From assembly GCF_001975785.1 (NCBI RefSeq), contig NZ_MSFI01000001.1, positions 248,001 to 312,000 on the forward strand: a stretch of DNA of 64,000 nt, written 5' to 3'. The notes under the pieces are model-generated. The model worked only from the letters and a program-made list of their open reading frames with translations, ran no database searches and was not told the DNA's origin. Positions 1 through 9,086 of this stretch are shown here, one piece after another. A program made the translations under genes and the position numbers. This DNA is from Domibacillus epiphyticus. GTDB lineage: Bacteria > Bacillota > Bacilli > Bacillales > Domibacillaceae. Numbering within the stretch: position 1 is the first letter of the stretch; every line of letters starts with the position of its first letter.

Positions 1-546
1 AAGGGATTAGAAACTATGGATAGTTTAGATGGGTTTTATGGAAGTATAGCTAGCGAAACATATATGTCACCTGCTGATGTCATATGGATACCTTGGTTAC
101 AAGAGGTATACAACTTGAACAGAGTGGATATACAAGATAGTGAAAATGGGGGTGGATTTTTAGGAATAAAGGCAGGGATAGTAAGCGTTACGGATTCTAC
201 GCTTGCTGGTGAGGTGAGTATAAGTATGCCCTCTAAGGATATTCGCCAAGCGTTATCAATTACAGATTTATTAGGTTATAAATATATTGATGAAAAAAAT
301 AAAGTAAAAGGGTTTTATACTTCTACAGGAATACCATATCAAGATGAGCAGAAAATGCTTTTTGTTAGGAGAGAAGTATTAGACGAAATTATCCCGCTTG
401 GATATAGTATCATTTGGGGTGTAAGGCTTCTACGCAAACCTAGTGCAAGAACGCTAGAGAAGCATAGAGATATGGCATTAAAACAAATTGATAAATACTG
501 GATTGTAAACCGTGAAGAAGACTGGAAGGTTCATGAAATAATTTGA
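1..546 (+). CDS. Hypothetical protein, 5' end outside the window
   Basis: The frame is open from base 1, so the ATG at 16 is probably internal and the true start lies upstream. About 180 residues are visible. They form a mixed alpha/beta sequence with no signal peptide or membrane segment and end in a charged helix rich in Arg, Lys and Glu. I recognise no family. A strong hairpin terminator follows 30 bases after the stop, so this is the last gene of its transcript. It lies just outside the repressor end of the mobile element and may be host or cargo DNA. Confidence 0.6.
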   Translation, partial: KGLETMDSLDGFYGSIASETYMSPADVIWIPWLQEVYNLNRVDIQDSENGGGFLGIKAGIVSVTDSTLAGEVSISMPSKDIRQALSITDLLGYKYIDEKNKVKGFYTSTGIPYQDEQKMLFVRREVLDEIIPLGYSIIWGVRLLRKPSARTLEKHRDMALKQIDKYWIVNREEDWKVHEII

Positions 547-577
547 TGATCAGTGAGAAGTTTTTATTAGGATAAAT

Positions 578-614
578 AAAAAAGGTGACAAATTAAATAA
601 TTGTCACCTTTTTT
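578..614 (+). terminator. Rho-independent terminator
   Basis: An 8-bp perfect stem GGTGACAA/TTGTCACC is flanked by A and T tracts, 35 bases after the stop of the first gene. It works in either direction by composition. Confidence 0.85.
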
Positions 615-639
615 ATCTTTATTGATTTCTAGTTAACCC

Positions 640-960
640 TATATTAAGCGTTATACTCGTATCCTAATAAGGGGTAACAAAAGGGTAACATAATCCTATA
701 TTAAGTAGTTAATTTACGTTAAAAATGTTACACCTATGATTTGAAAAAAGCTTTTGCTGACGCGAAATAATTAACTTACATTAATTCACATTAAACATGT
801 TGCATACCACTGGACTAATGGGCGGTATGATGTAATATCATCCCCCGAAAAAGCGTCAAACCTTGATTTATAAGGGTTTGACACTTTTTTATTTTCTGTT
901 CATTAAAAAAACTCTTAATGGTTAATACTTAAATGGAATTTTCAAGGCGTTAGCTATGAT
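640..960. other. Gene-free stretch at left boundary of the mobile element
   Basis: About 320 bases without a supported gene. It contains short direct repeats (GGGTAACA-like around 675-690, CCTATATTAAG near 646 and 692) and a second hairpin, stem TCAAACCTT/AAGGGTTTGA at 859-884 followed by a T tract, that could end transcription from either side. No attachment core could be matched to the right end by eye. Confidence 0.5.
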
Positions 961-1263
961 TCATTTTAATTGAGGTGTTTTAAAAGCGGGTGTATCAAAA
1001 AATTCCCTTAAAGAAATGTTGCATCCTTGGCAATATTGAAAAATGGTCGATACTTTGGGATGTTTGGATCTACCATTCAGGATTTCAGAAATAGTTGATT
1101 GCCTAATACCACCTAACTTAGCTGTTTGGGCAACAGTCATATTTCTTTCATCAGCTAGCTCCTGGATTCTTTTTATAATGGCAGCATGTAGTTCTAATGT
1201 TGAAGAATCATTAGAAGATGTATGATCCTCTTTACCAGTTTTAGCTTGATAGATATATGCCAT
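961..1263 (-). CDS. Small XRE-family HTH regulator
   Basis: A 100-residue protein with a Cro/C1-type helix-turn-helix around residues 35-85: AQTAKLGGIRQSTISEILNG is a clear recognition-helix pattern. It is transcribed leftward just behind the larger repressor gene (18-base gap), so the two probably share a transcript from the divergent region near 2150-2280. Position and size fit an immunity or maintenance regulator of the element. Target operators are not identified. Confidence 0.85.
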   Translation of the reverse strand: MAYIYQAKTGKEDHTSSNDSSTLELHAAIIKRIQELADERNMTVAQTAKLGGIRQSTISEILNGRSKHPKVSTIFQYCQGCNISLREFFDTPAFKTPQLK

Positions 1264-1281
1264 AGTTGTTTATGCTCCTCT

Positions 1282-2145
1282 TTAATCCTCTAACATTAGG
1301 TTAAGCAGGATTTTGATTTTATCACGATCTTTTTTTGATAAAATTTTACCTTGGTAATAAACATTTCCATCTCTTTCTAGTAGGTGGTTCAAGGAAAAGA
1401 AGCGTTCCGTTAATTCTTCTTTTGGAACAGTTCGGGTCACTTTTTCACCTGTAGGACCCGTATATTCTTCTCTATTAAAAACATGGAAGGAGATCTCAGT
1501 GAAATTGGTTTTTAAAAAATGAATCAGATTCTTTCTTATTTTTATCCGATCTAACTGTTCGAGATCTTCTATCATAACGTCTGCATGATCAAGGAACCAA
1601 TTGTAAATATCTTCTAGATTCAAAGCGTGAAACAACGAATATAAATGTTCATCTGTAGGATAAGTCTTTGCATCCTCAAAATCCTGAATATATTGAGCAT
1701 CAAGGCCACTTCTTTTGCTAATTTCATCAATAGATATTTTTTTATAAGATCGTATAGATTTAAACAATTTTTCTTTAGGAAAGCTTCCTTGTAGTAGGAG
1801 CCCAATAGGATCTTTTCTATAAGATGGTCCTGGATCATAGACACTATCTGCTGCCTGTTGATTATACTCAGGCTCTCTTTTGGGAGGGAGAGGATCGTAG
1901 CTAGTGAAATCAGCTCGAAAATCGAACGTATCCATGTAGCCTGCTAGTCTCATTAACTCAAAGTAATCTACTTCAAGAGCACTGGACAATTTTTTAATAA
2001 TCTCTGGAGAAGGAGGCTTATCCTTTCGACCATTTTCTAATTGTGAAAGATAGCTTTGAGAAACACCTATAAGAGCAGCAAGTTTATACGTACTCAAACC
2101 TTTCATAGTCCGCTTGTCTTTTATATATTTAATAAATTTCTTCAT
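1282..2145 (-). CDS. Repressor with two HTH domains
   Basis: 287 residues. An N-terminal XRE domain (about residues 8-62, STYKLAALIGVSQSYLSQLE) and a second helix-turn-helix near residues 130-180 (ISIDEISKRSGLDAQYIQDF) are joined by a Pro-rich linker. The charged C-terminal part is alpha-helical and unassigned. It is divergent from the excisionase-like gene at 2300, the arrangement of ImmR-type repressors facing xis in integrative elements such as ICEBs1. The inferred role is control of element excision and transfer. No metalloprotease (ImmA) partner is seen next to it. Confidence 0.8.
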   Translation of the reverse strand: MKKFIKYIKDKRTMKGLSTYKLAALIGVSQSYLSQLENGRKDKPPSPEIIKKLSSALEVDYFELMRLAGYMDTFDFRADFTSYDPLPPKREPEYNQQAADSVYDPGPSYRKDPIGLLLQGSFPKEKLFKSIRSYKKISIDEISKRSGLDAQYIQDFEDAKTYPTDEHLYSLFHALNLEDIYNWFLDHADVMIEDLEQLDRIKIRKNLIHFLKTNFTEISFHVFNREEYTGPTGEKVTRTVPKEELTERFFSLNHLLERDGNVYYQGKILSKKDRDKIKILLNLMLED

Positions 2146-2299
2146 TCTAAATCCCCCTGTGCTAAGCCTATTCCTTGAGTAATATTATACTTGAATCGAA
2201 TATAAAAAGAATGATTTACCATTAATTACTTTACAAATTATTTGAGTATTCATATAATTAACTTGAGTTTTATTAAACTTAATGAAAGGGAGTGAAAAA

Positions 2300-2644
2300 A
2301 TGATTGAAATCTCGATTGATGAAAAGCGTGTTGAAGAGCTGTATAAAAAGGCAGTAGAAGAGAAGCTTGAGAAAATTGAGCATGACCGATTGTTAATGAG
2401 TAGCAAGGATTTGCAAAAATATTTAGGGTTAAGCTATCCCACATTAAGCGAACTGTTTTTTCATGATCCTGACTTCCCAATTATTCGTGTTGGAACAAGA
2501 ATGCTGTTTTATAAGCCAGAAATTGATGTATTTATAGACGGATGGGTGGATGAGGTGAGAAATAATTATAATGGGCAGGCTAAAAATATGAAAATATCAG
2601 TTAACAAGGTTAGCAAAGCTAGAAAGGAAAGAAGTATCAGTTAA
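2300..2644 (+). CDS. Excisionase-like HTH protein
   Basis: 114 residues from the ATG at 2300, preferred over the ATG at 2282 because GGGAG lies at the right distance. A coiled N-terminal helix is followed by a short winged-helix DNA-binding unit (SSKDLQKYLGLSYPTLSELF, then FFHDPDFPIIRVGTRMLFYK) of the excisionase/HTH_17 kind, and a basic tail. It shares its architecture and the FFHDPxFP box with the protein at 22290-22583. It is the first rightward gene opposite the repressor, so excision or early control is the likely job. Confidence 0.7.
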   Translation: MIEISIDEKRVEELYKKAVEEKLEKIEHDRLLMSSKDLQKYLGLSYPTLSELFFHDPDFPIIRVGTRMLFYKPEIDVFIDGWVDEVRNNYNGQAKNMKISVNKVSKARKERSIS

Positions 2645-2658
2645 GGGGGAGGAACCTG

Positions 2659-3123
2659 ATGAATTTGATCATTCAGGAGTCAAAAGCGATTTATCATATT
2701 GCTGGAGAAAAGGGCCTTAATTATGATTTAAATATAAAAAGGACGGGACGAGCATTTTGGATCTGTATGACATCCAAAAATAAAATAGAGAAAATAACAT
2801 GCAAAAAAGCTTATTTAGTTCAAACGGAAGAAGAGGCAGAAAAAGAATTTATTACTTTTTCCTATGCTGTAGAAAAAGTAAGCAGCAACATGAGTGAACC
2901 TTTGTCCTTAAAAGAAGCCCGTGTTCTGGCAGGGATTTCACGCATTGATATGGCTGCTATTATTGGAGCCAGTCTGAAAAGATGGATTGCCCTAGAGTCA
3001 CTAACAGCAAAACAGCCCATGACTGCAGAAGAAGCTATTCGTTTTTCAGAAGCAACGGATTATAGCTTAACGGAGTATCCTGAAGTATTGAGCCTTGAAA
3101 ATTCAACAGCATATAAAAAATGA
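2659..3123 (+). CDS. HTH-containing hypothetical protein
   Basis: 154 residues. The N-terminal half is a beta-rich region of unknown function. The C-terminal half (about residues 80-145) resembles an XRE-type helix-turn-helix: SLKEARVLAGISRIDMAAII followed by LKRWIALE. It begins 14 bases after the excisionase-like gene with a GGGGAGG ribosome binding site, so the two form an operon. A GAGCGGTTG/CAACCACTC hairpin lies at the stop codon (3121-3147). Confidence 0.7.
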   Translation: MNLIIQESKAIYHIAGEKGLNYDLNIKRTGRAFWICMTSKNKIEKITCKKAYLVQTEEEAEKEFITFSYAVEKVSSNMSEPLSLKEARVLAGISRIDMAAIIGASLKRWIALESLTAKQPMTAEEAIRFSEATDYSLTEYPEVLSLENSTAYKK

Positions 3124-3209
3124 GCGGTTGCTGCGAACAACCACTCGGATGTAACAACTTATTTCATCCTGTATTGTAGCATAAAGCAGGGAATCAAGGA
3201 AGTGAGCGT

Positions 3210-4094
3210 ATGAGTGTCTATCGAAAAAGGAAAGACCGGGAAAATCCTTATGTGCAGCTTCATAAAGGATTTATATATGATAAAACTCTTTCTTTTAAAG
3301 CAAAAGGCATTCTCGTCTATTTATTAAGCCGTCCAGATGATTGGCAAGTGTATGAATCAGAGATCATTAAGCATAGCAGAGATGGCAAGGACAGCGTTAG
3401 AAATGGCATCAAAGAGCTTATTGAACAGGGGTATATTTCAAGGTCTAATCACCGGACGGATAACGGCAAATTTGCTGGTTATATTTATGATGTATACGAG
3501 GAAAAGCAGGAGGTTTTACCGGAGCGGGAAATCCGCTCCGGCTTAACCGCCCCGGCAGAACCGTCTTCGGAAAAACCGTTTTCGGATAATCCGCCACTAC
3601 TAAAGAATAAAGAAACTAATCAATATAATGAACTAAAGAATGATAGGACTAATAATGGTGCAGGTCCCTCACACATTCCGTTTGAAGAGATCATTGCTTA
3701 CTTAAACACCATAGCTGAAAAAGATTATAAGGCAAACACGAAGCATACAAAACAGCTGATTACCGAAAGATATGAAGAAGGATTTACACTGGAAGACTTT
3801 AAGAAAGTTATCCGAATCAAAACAGCAGAATGGCTGGACCATGAACAGTTTAAACATTATTTGCGGCCCAAAACATTGTTTGGAGAAAACTTTGAAATGT
3901 ATCTTCAGCAGGAAAAGCCGATTAAAAAAATGGATTATCAAAAGCAGGGAAGAATTAGAAAGGAAAAATTGCCACAGTGGTTTATTGACGGTAAAGACGG
4001 CAAAGAGGAACAAGGTTTAATTGCTGATGATGAAGAATTTCAGCGTAAAAAAGCAGAACTTGAAGCAAAACTTAGAAAAGAAACAAGGTGTTAA
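3210..4094 (+). CDS. Replisome-organizer-like protein with phage conserved C-terminal domain
   Basis: 294 residues. The N-terminal 100 form a winged helix of the replication-organizer type (LSFKAKGILVYLLSRPDDW, then SVRNGIKELIEQGYI). A polar linker follows, then a domain around residues 155-235 matching the conserved C-terminal domain of phage replication proteins (IPFEEIIAYLN, LEDFKKVIRIKTAEWL, LRPKTLFG). Such proteins load the host helicase at an element or phage origin. It is preceded by GGAAGTGA. An origin was not located, though AT-rich DNA at 3580-3660 within the gene is a possible site. Confidence 0.8.
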   Translation: MSVYRKRKDRENPYVQLHKGFIYDKTLSFKAKGILVYLLSRPDDWQVYESEIIKHSRDGKDSVRNGIKELIEQGYISRSNHRTDNGKFAGYIYDVYEEKQEVLPEREIRSGLTAPAEPSSEKPFSDNPPLLKNKETNQYNELKNDRTNNGAGPSHIPFEEIIAYLNTIAEKDYKANTKHTKQLITERYEEGFTLEDFKKVIRIKTAEWLDHEQFKHYLRPKTLFGENFEMYLQQEKPIKKMDYQKQGRIRKEKLPQWFIDGKDGKEEQGLIADDEEFQRKKAELEAKLRKETRC

Positions 4095-4217
4095 TTACTT
4101 GCCCCGATTATCGTCTTGGGGCTTTTTCTTATTCATAGACTTAGTCGGTTGTTTTTTAATCTTCTTCTTTTTTTCTTGCTCGGCTTTAACTAATATCATG
4201 AAATCACCAAAAGACAT
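4095..4217 (-). CDS. Small basic protein, 40 residues
   Basis: A short leftward reading frame with an excellent AAAGGAGG site 8 bases before its ATG. It encodes MSFGDFMILVKAEQ followed by a very Lys-rich tail. Its stop abuts the stop of the convergent replication-organizer gene, and the GCCCC/GGGGC hairpin near 4101-4127 lies inside its last codons. Function unknown; the composition suggests a nucleic-acid- or membrane-associated helper. Confidence rests on the ribosome binding site and clean frame, not on homology. Confidence 0.5.
   Translation of the reverse strand: MSFGDFMILVKAEQEKKKKIKKQPTKSMNKKKPQDDNRGK
4101..4132 (+). terminator. Terminator after the replication-organizer gene
   Basis: Stem GCCCC with loop GATTATCGTCTT and GGGGC, followed by TTTTTCTT, directly after the stop at 4094. 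Confidence 0.75.
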
Positions 4218-4340
4218 GCGTGAGCCCTCCTTTATTTGTTAGAAATATTTGGCGTTATATTTATTTTAACATATTTGGAGTTAACTAGAAGTGATATGAT
4301 AATGGTTACATACAACTACAAATAGAAGAGGTGCTGAAAT

Positions 4341-4928
4341 ATCATTTATAAAAATCAGGATCACTTAGTCGTGGTTTTACATGAAATATATGGTATTAAC
4401 AAGCATATAAAAGACTATTGTCAGTTCCTAAGAAAACAAGGATTTAAGGTTCTTTGTCCGAATCTCTTAGGAAAAGAAAAGCACTATGACTATTCCCAGG
4501 AAGAAATTGCTTATAGAAACTTCATGGAAAACATTAATGTTGAGATCGAAGCAAATAAGCTTAAAGATCAATTAAAAGTTATTCGCTCTGATTACAAAAA
4601 AATATTTATCATTGGGTTCAGTATGGGAGCAACTATTGCCTGGCTATGTGCTGAAGCAGATTTTATTGACGGAGTAGTGGCATACTATGGATCGCGAATC
4701 AGAGATTCTGTTGACGTGACACCCAACTGTCCAGTAGTGTTATTCTTCCCACAAAAAGAACGTTCTTTTAACGTAGATCGTTTAATCACTTTTTTAAATA
4801 AGAAAAATGTAGAGAGTTATAAATTTAATGGTGAACACGGATTTAGCGATCCATATTCAGCAAAATATAATTCATTAGCTGATGAAGAGGCGAGAAAAAT
4901 TTCTTTGAAATTTCTTGAAAAAGTTTAG
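4341..4928 (+). CDS. Dienelactone hydrolase family protein
   Basis: An alpha/beta hydrolase of about 195 residues. The nucleophile elbow is GFSMG, the early acidic motif is LHEIYGIN and the late His is in GEHGFSD, all typical of the DLH family. The first strand (DHLVVVLHE) begins before the first available GTG at 4371. No ATG, GTG or TTG exists between the in-frame stop at 4335 and 4371, while AGAGGTG lies suitably before ATC/ATT at 4341-4346. Either a rare start codon is used, or an ATG was mutated. It is cargo between replication and transfer genes. Substrate unknown. Confidence 0.75.
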   Translation: MIYKNQDHLVVVLHEIYGINKHIKDYCQFLRKQGFKVLCPNLLGKEKHYDYSQEEIAYRNFMENINVEIEANKLKDQLKVIRSDYKKIFIIGFSMGATIAWLCAEADFIDGVVAYYGSRIRDSVDVTPNCPVVLFFPQKERSFNVDRLITFLNKKNVESYKFNGEHGFSDPYSAKYNSLADEEARKISLKFLEKV

Positions 4929-5046
4929 AAGTAATAAAGATTATGAAATTATCGAATCAAAAGGAGCCACTTTGGTGAACAAATAACGATTATTCCGAAG
5001 AGTTGTGGGCTGATTATTTCCGATATACGAAGAGAGGAGATAAAAA

Positions 5047-5466
5047 ATGAACTTTAAAAGAGTAGATGTTGTATACGCACTAATATTCGATGAAAGTATA
5101 AGAAAAATCTTAATGGTATTTAACAAGAATGGTACTTGGTCTTTGCCAGGAGGGGCAGTTGAATTGGGAGAAACCTTGCGAGAAGCAGCGATAAGAGAAG
5201 TTAAAGAAGAGACGGGATATGACGTAAATGTTGGCAATATTGTTGCTTTAAACGAGGCTTTTATCGAACAAAATCATGTTTATTTTATTACATACCACGG
5301 GCAGATTACAAAACGTCCTAAAGAAATTCCTCAAGAAGAAAACATTATAAAAGTTGATTGGATGAGTTTAGAAGAAGCTGATCGACTAATGCCGTATTAT
5401 CCAGACGGAATTTCAAAACTACTCAGCGAATCGGGTGCAAAATATACCTTGCAAATGACAGAATAA
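5047..5466 (+). CDS. NUDIX hydrolase
   Basis: 139 residues with a complete Nudix box, starting at [18 protein letters not shown] and completed by KEETGYD (near residues 36-58), the Mg2+-binding site that cleaves nucleoside diphosphates linked to another group. The start has GAGAGGAG upstream. It is followed 15 bases later by an NTF2-like gene with which it likely forms an operon. The exact substrate cannot be read from sequence; MutT-like nucleotide cleaning is one possibility. Confidence 0.9.
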   Translation: MNFKRVDVVYALIFDESIRKILMVFNKNGTWSLPGGAVELGETLREAAIREVKEETGYDVNVGNIVALNEAFIEQNHVYFITYHGQITKRPKEIPQEENIIKVDWMSLEEADRLMPYYPDGISKLLSESGAKYTLQMTE

Positions 5467-5481
5467 AAAAGAGGTACGAAC

Positions 5482-5853
5482 ATGGAAAGTCAGCTCTCTT
5501 TAAAAAAGCACTTGCTACATCTTGAACAAAAATTGTTAAAGCCTGAGATACGTACATCGCGACAAGAACTTACAAAGCTACTGGCAGATGAATTTTTCGA
5601 ATTTGGCAGCTCAGGTCATATTTGGTACAGAAAAGACGGTATTAGTGAAGAAGGTATTGGTGTAGTAAAGATGACCTTATATGATTTTGATATACACCAG
5701 TTATCAAGCGATTCAGTATTAGCTACATATCGAACGTTTAATGAGGAAACAATGCAGCATACCTTACGTAGTTCGATCTGGAAATTTAAAGACGAAAGGT
5801 GGCAAATGTTTTTTCATCAAGGTACGAAAACAAAAGATAGACAGCGGTTTTAA
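5482..5853 (+). CDS. NTF2-like (DUF4440-type) protein
   Basis: 123 residues with the SnoaL/NTF2-like pattern: N-terminal helices, LLADEFFEFGSSG, then antiparallel strands ending in WKFKDERWQMFFHQGT. Proteins of this group are small cone-shaped dimers that bind or isomerise small molecules. An AAGAGGT site precedes the ATG. Its place behind the NUDIX gene suggests one cargo unit. The catalytic role is unknown. Confidence 0.8.
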   Translation: MESQLSLKKHLLHLEQKLLKPEIRTSRQELTKLLADEFFEFGSSGHIWYRKDGISEEGIGVVKMTLYDFDIHQLSSDSVLATYRTFNEETMQHTLRSSIWKFKDERWQMFFHQGTKTKDRQRF

Positions 5854-6035
5854 TCTACTTAATAACAGATTTAGAGTATTGAGGGGTGATGGCTAAAAAG
5901 CCTATCGTGTGAATCTTTTTCACAGTGTTTTACGTATCTGTTAGTATTAGGAACTGGAAAACAGATGCGGTTTGAGCAACTCTAATTTTTGCGATCACTG
6001 CTCAAAAATTTGATGAAAAATGAAGGGGTGTCACT

Positions 6036-6197
6036 ATGTCAGCCCTAATATTCGTGTTCATTCATCTTGCAATCGGATTATTTTTAATATTCAAGTCCAA
6101 AGAATTACCAAAACCGCTATTTACATTTATAAGCGTTTTTTCTGTCATGAGCTTGATTTACTGGTTAACGATCGTGATAAAGACATTTTTTGCGTAA
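6036..6197 (+). CDS. Small membrane protein, 53 residues
   Basis: The ATG at 6036 follows GAAGGGGTG. The product has two hydrophobic stretches (residues 3-19, LIFVFIHLAIGLFLIF, and about 28-50) separated by a charged KSKELPKP turn, so a two-pass hairpin in the membrane is likely. It converges on the leftward transfer genes. A GCACC/GGTGC-type inverted repeat at 6222-6256 between them may serve as terminator. No family recognised. Confidence 0.6.
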   Translation: MSALIFVFIHLAIGLFLIFKSKELPKPLFTFISVFSVMSLIYWLTIVIKTFFA

Positions 6198-6294
6198 GGT
6201 TTACTTGGCGGTTTAGACGTACTGTTGATAGCACCACCTTGATAAGAGGCGGTGCGGTTATTCGTTTCTGCTTATCAACCAAAAAACCATTTCT

Positions 6295-7143
6295 TTATTT
6301 ACTAGCAATTTTTGCAGCTGCATATTTGTATATAGCCATCTTGCCAGCCCCTCCAGCAACGCCTACAGCCACTTTACCAGCACCGGAGGAGTAGAGGAAT
6401 TGACGAATATACTTAGGGCCTTTTAGCAAGATAATCATTAGCCCAATGGCCATCATGTAATCCTGCAACTGTTCTGTTCCGGTGATCATATTCAGGATCA
6501 TCCATAAAAGAGATACTTGAAATGCTTGCGAGAATACCACGCTGATGGCTTCTCTCCACCAAACAGACCAAATGTCAAAGTTCTCCGTTACAATGCTTTG
6601 TGCGGCAATGGGAGACGTAACCAGTAATACAATGAACTCGCCAAGGCGTTGGATATATTGCATCCCGAGCAAAACAAACAGGATGACAATGATCAAGGCG
6701 CCGAGAAAAATAGACAGGTTAGCTGTAGGTGGAATTAACGCAAACTTTTCAAGCATTTTCGTGTCCAATCCTTTGTCCAAAAAGAATTGAACGATGCTGT
6801 TGTTGAGCTTCAATAAAACATCATTTAAAAGCCAGGGGGCAGTTGCAGCAAGGATAAACGCCAGAATAGACTTAGATACTACTTCTGCAACACTGCGGCT
6901 TTGTACTCCAGCTAGATGATTAAACATAATCCCTATCAATGACCAGGCGACAAATACAATACAAAGGGAAGAAGCAAGCGAAAAGACAAAGTCATAAACG
7001 GTTGCGACTTTCGGATACTTGGACAAATCCGTTGGGGCAAGCATAAAAATTTCCAGCCAGTCAAAAGCCATATTAGCAAAATCTCGAACCAGCTCTTGAA
7101 TCATTTCCTTTAGCCATTCAATCGGGCTTTTGAATACATTCAT
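6295..7143 (-). CDS. TrbL/VirB6-like conjugal transfer membrane protein
   Basis: About 282 residues from the ATG at 7143, which has GGAGG 7 bases upstream; a further in-frame ATG at 7170 lacks a good site. At least five hydrophobic helices are visible (around VYDFVFSLASSLCIVFVAW, AILAATAPWLLNDVL, FLGALIIVILFVLLG, AFQVSLLWMILNM and a Gly/Ala-rich tail). The GLMIILLKGPKYIRQFLYSSG end is typical of TrbL/VirB6 inner-membrane channel subunits of Gram-positive type IV secretion. It follows the coupling-protein gene and has its own copy of the recurring transfer motif just upstream. Confidence 0.8.
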   Translation of the reverse strand: MNVFKSPIEWLKEMIQELVRDFANMAFDWLEIFMLAPTDLSKYPKVATVYDFVFSLASSLCIVFVAWSLIGIMFNHLAGVQSRSVAEVVSKSILAFILAATAPWLLNDVLLKLNNSIVQFFLDKGLDTKMLEKFALIPPTANLSIFLGALIIVILFVLLGMQYIQRLGEFIVLLVTSPIAAQSIVTENFDIWSVWWREAISVVFSQAFQVSLLWMILNMITGTEQLQDYMMAIGLMIILLKGPKYIRQFLYSSGAGKVAVGVAGGAGKMAIYKYAAAKIASK

Positions 7144-7165
7144 CTGAAAGCCTCCAATCATTTTA

Positions 7166-7193
7166 TTCATAAAACAGTATATTGGATTATTTA
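7166..7193 (-). promoter_or_regulatory. Transfer-gene motif, copy D
   Basis: On the minus strand it reads AATAATCCAATATACTGT followed by TTTATGAA. It shares the ATATACTGT core with the other copies and lies immediately before the TrbL-like gene. It could be a -10 region (TATACT) with an overlapping operator. Confidence 0.5.
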
Positions 7194-9086
7194 AAATTTA
7201 AAGCTGTTCATAAGATCATCTAGCTCGCCTTGATCTTTTGTTTGTTTTGTATTTGAATCATTTTGCTCGATTTCTAATTCTTCATCTGTTTGGGCCTGCT
7301 CCGTTTCTTCCAAGACAATATCATCAATGATGTATGGAGAATCAGAAGTGGAACTTGTAGAGTTAGAACAAAATACAGCATAATCACTTCGATCAGTAAC
7401 AGGATAGTCGTCTCTTGACACTTCCTGCTGCAGCATAACTTTAAAGTGCTTAAATCGGTCAAACCAAGCTTTTTCGATCCGCATTGGGTATTGACCAGAT
7501 AAAAATAGTAAAGCTTCGTCTTTATTTAACCGTGTAATTTCATCAGCTGTGATCAGGTCACGTCCCATGTAATGAGCTGATTCACTTTTGGATGAAGAGG
7601 TACTGTTGCTTGAATTAGACTGGTTTTTAACTCGAATCGTTGTTTTTCCGGCTAACTGGCTGAAGTACTTGGCTGTTTCATGTTCACCGGCTTTTAGCAG
7701 CAAGCGAATGTCACAGTTGTTCATAACCTCTTTGGCGATTTCTTTTCCATATACTCGCTCTAGCTGACTGGTGTCCTGCAACACGATTGTTACTTCAATA
7801 CCAAGGCTTCGTGTCGTAGAAAGTCGTTCTTCAAAGTTGGGTATTTTACCGATATTCGCAAATTCATCAAGCTGCAGTAATACATTGTTTGGCAGCGTTC
7901 CATAATGCTGATCTGCCAGTCGATAGAGCTCTGAAAACATTTGAGTGAAGAAGGTAGTAATCAAAGGGCGGAACTCATTATCAGCAATTGGCATGATGAT
8001 ATAAACGATCATTTTCTTTTTGCCCAAGTCCTCAAATAAAAAGTCATTGGCTGCGGTGAATTGACATACGTCTTCGTACTGCCACGGATTGAGCGTCTGC
8101 ATAAGCGTAATAAAAACATCACCCATTGTTTTTTCTTTTAAATTCTCAACCGCTGTCTGATAGGCTTTTCTAACAACATGCCCCGGTTCAAATTCGTGAA
8201 ATGCTTTCTTTAGTTCTTCTTCTGGCAATTGTCCTACAGCTATAACGCTTCCCATATGCTGCTCTTGAGGAGAGAGAGCGTACTTAACATATAAAATAAG
8301 CGCCTGAAGAACAGAAGTCTGAGCCTGATTCCAAAAATCTTTTCTCAGCTTTGATTCGTCACCAGCATTATTGACCAGTGTATCAGCAACTTTAAATGCA
8401 TCTGAATCTTTTCTAATGTATTCAAATAGATTATATCGGTCGGAAACATCCCGGTTTTTAAAATTAACAAGCCGTACATCATAGCCTTGTTCACGCTTGG
8501 CCTGTGATGTTTTTTCATAAAGCTCGCCTTTTGGGTCCACAGCGACAATGGATTTACTTGTATTGTTCAAAATGTTCGGGATGATCACAGAGCGCGTTTT
8601 GCCAGCGCCAGATCCTCCGACGAGAAAAACATTGCGGTTTAAATGGCTTTTTGTATGCTGAATAATTGGTTTCCGTTTGTACATACCTAAAATGGTTCCG
8701 TCTCCCTGAAAGGTTGTCGTAATGGAATTGGTTTTGAAAATTTCCGAATCCGTTGCCCATCGTGAAGTGCCATATGCACCGTATTGGGAAGCTTCTTCAT
8801 ACTTATTCGACTTTTGAAAAAAAGCTTTTCCGGACAAAAGCAGTGTTCCAGCAAGAAGAATAGGCTGCATTTGCATAAACAAGTCATTTGAAAATGCTTC
8901 TGACATTGTCTGAACTGGATGTAAAAGATTATATTGAAACGCCTCATAGAATGGATTGAATTGATAATTCTTAAATAAAGAAAAATTAATCATTGCTGCA
9001 GCACTGATATACTCGGCTACGCTTCCAGTGATTCCAAACGCTAGCAGTGATTGTTTCCATTTGTCTTTAGCTACTACCATTATCAT
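7191..9086 (-). CDS. VirD4/TraG-type coupling protein
   Basis: 631 residues. Two N-terminal membrane helices (about 13-35 and 72-86), then an ATPase with Walker A GGSGAGKT at 157-164, AVDPKGELYE shortly after, and Walker B LLQLDEFANIG near residue 400. The C-terminus is Ser-rich then acidic. It connects the relaxase-DNA complex to the secretion channel. Its ATG overlaps the relaxase stop (ATGA), indicating translational coupling. Length fits the family. The acidic tail may contact the relaxosome, an inference. Confidence 0.95.
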   Translation of the reverse strand: MIMVVAKDKWKQSLLAFGITGSVAEYISAAAMINFSLFKNYQFNPFYEAFQYNLLHPVQTMSEAFSNDLFMQMQPILLAGTLLLSGKAFFQKSNKYEEASQYGAYGTSRWATDSEIFKTNSITTTFQGDGTILGMYKRKPIIQHTKSHLNRNVFLVGGSGAGKTRSVIIPNILNNTSKSIVAVDPKGELYEKTSQAKREQGYDVRLVNFKNRDVSDRYNLFEYIRKDSDAFKVADTLVNNAGDESKLRKDFWNQAQTSVLQALILYVKYALSPQEQHMGSVIAVGQLPEEELKKAFHEFEPGHVVRKAYQTAVENLKEKTMGDVFITLMQTLNPWQYEDVCQFTAANDFLFEDLGKKKMIVYIIMPIADNEFRPLITTFFTQMFSELYRLADQHYGTLPNNVLLQLDEFANIGKIPNFEERLSTTRSLGIEVTIVLQDTSQLERVYGKEIAKEVMNNCDIRLLLKAGEHETAKYFSQLAGKTTIRVKNQSNSSNSTSSSKSESAHYMGRDLITADEITRLNKDEALLFLSGQYPMRIEKAWFDRFKHFKVMLQQEVSRDDYPVTDRSDYAVFCSNSTSSTSDSPYIIDDIVLEETEQAQTDEELEIEQNDSNTKQTKDQGELDDLMNSFKF

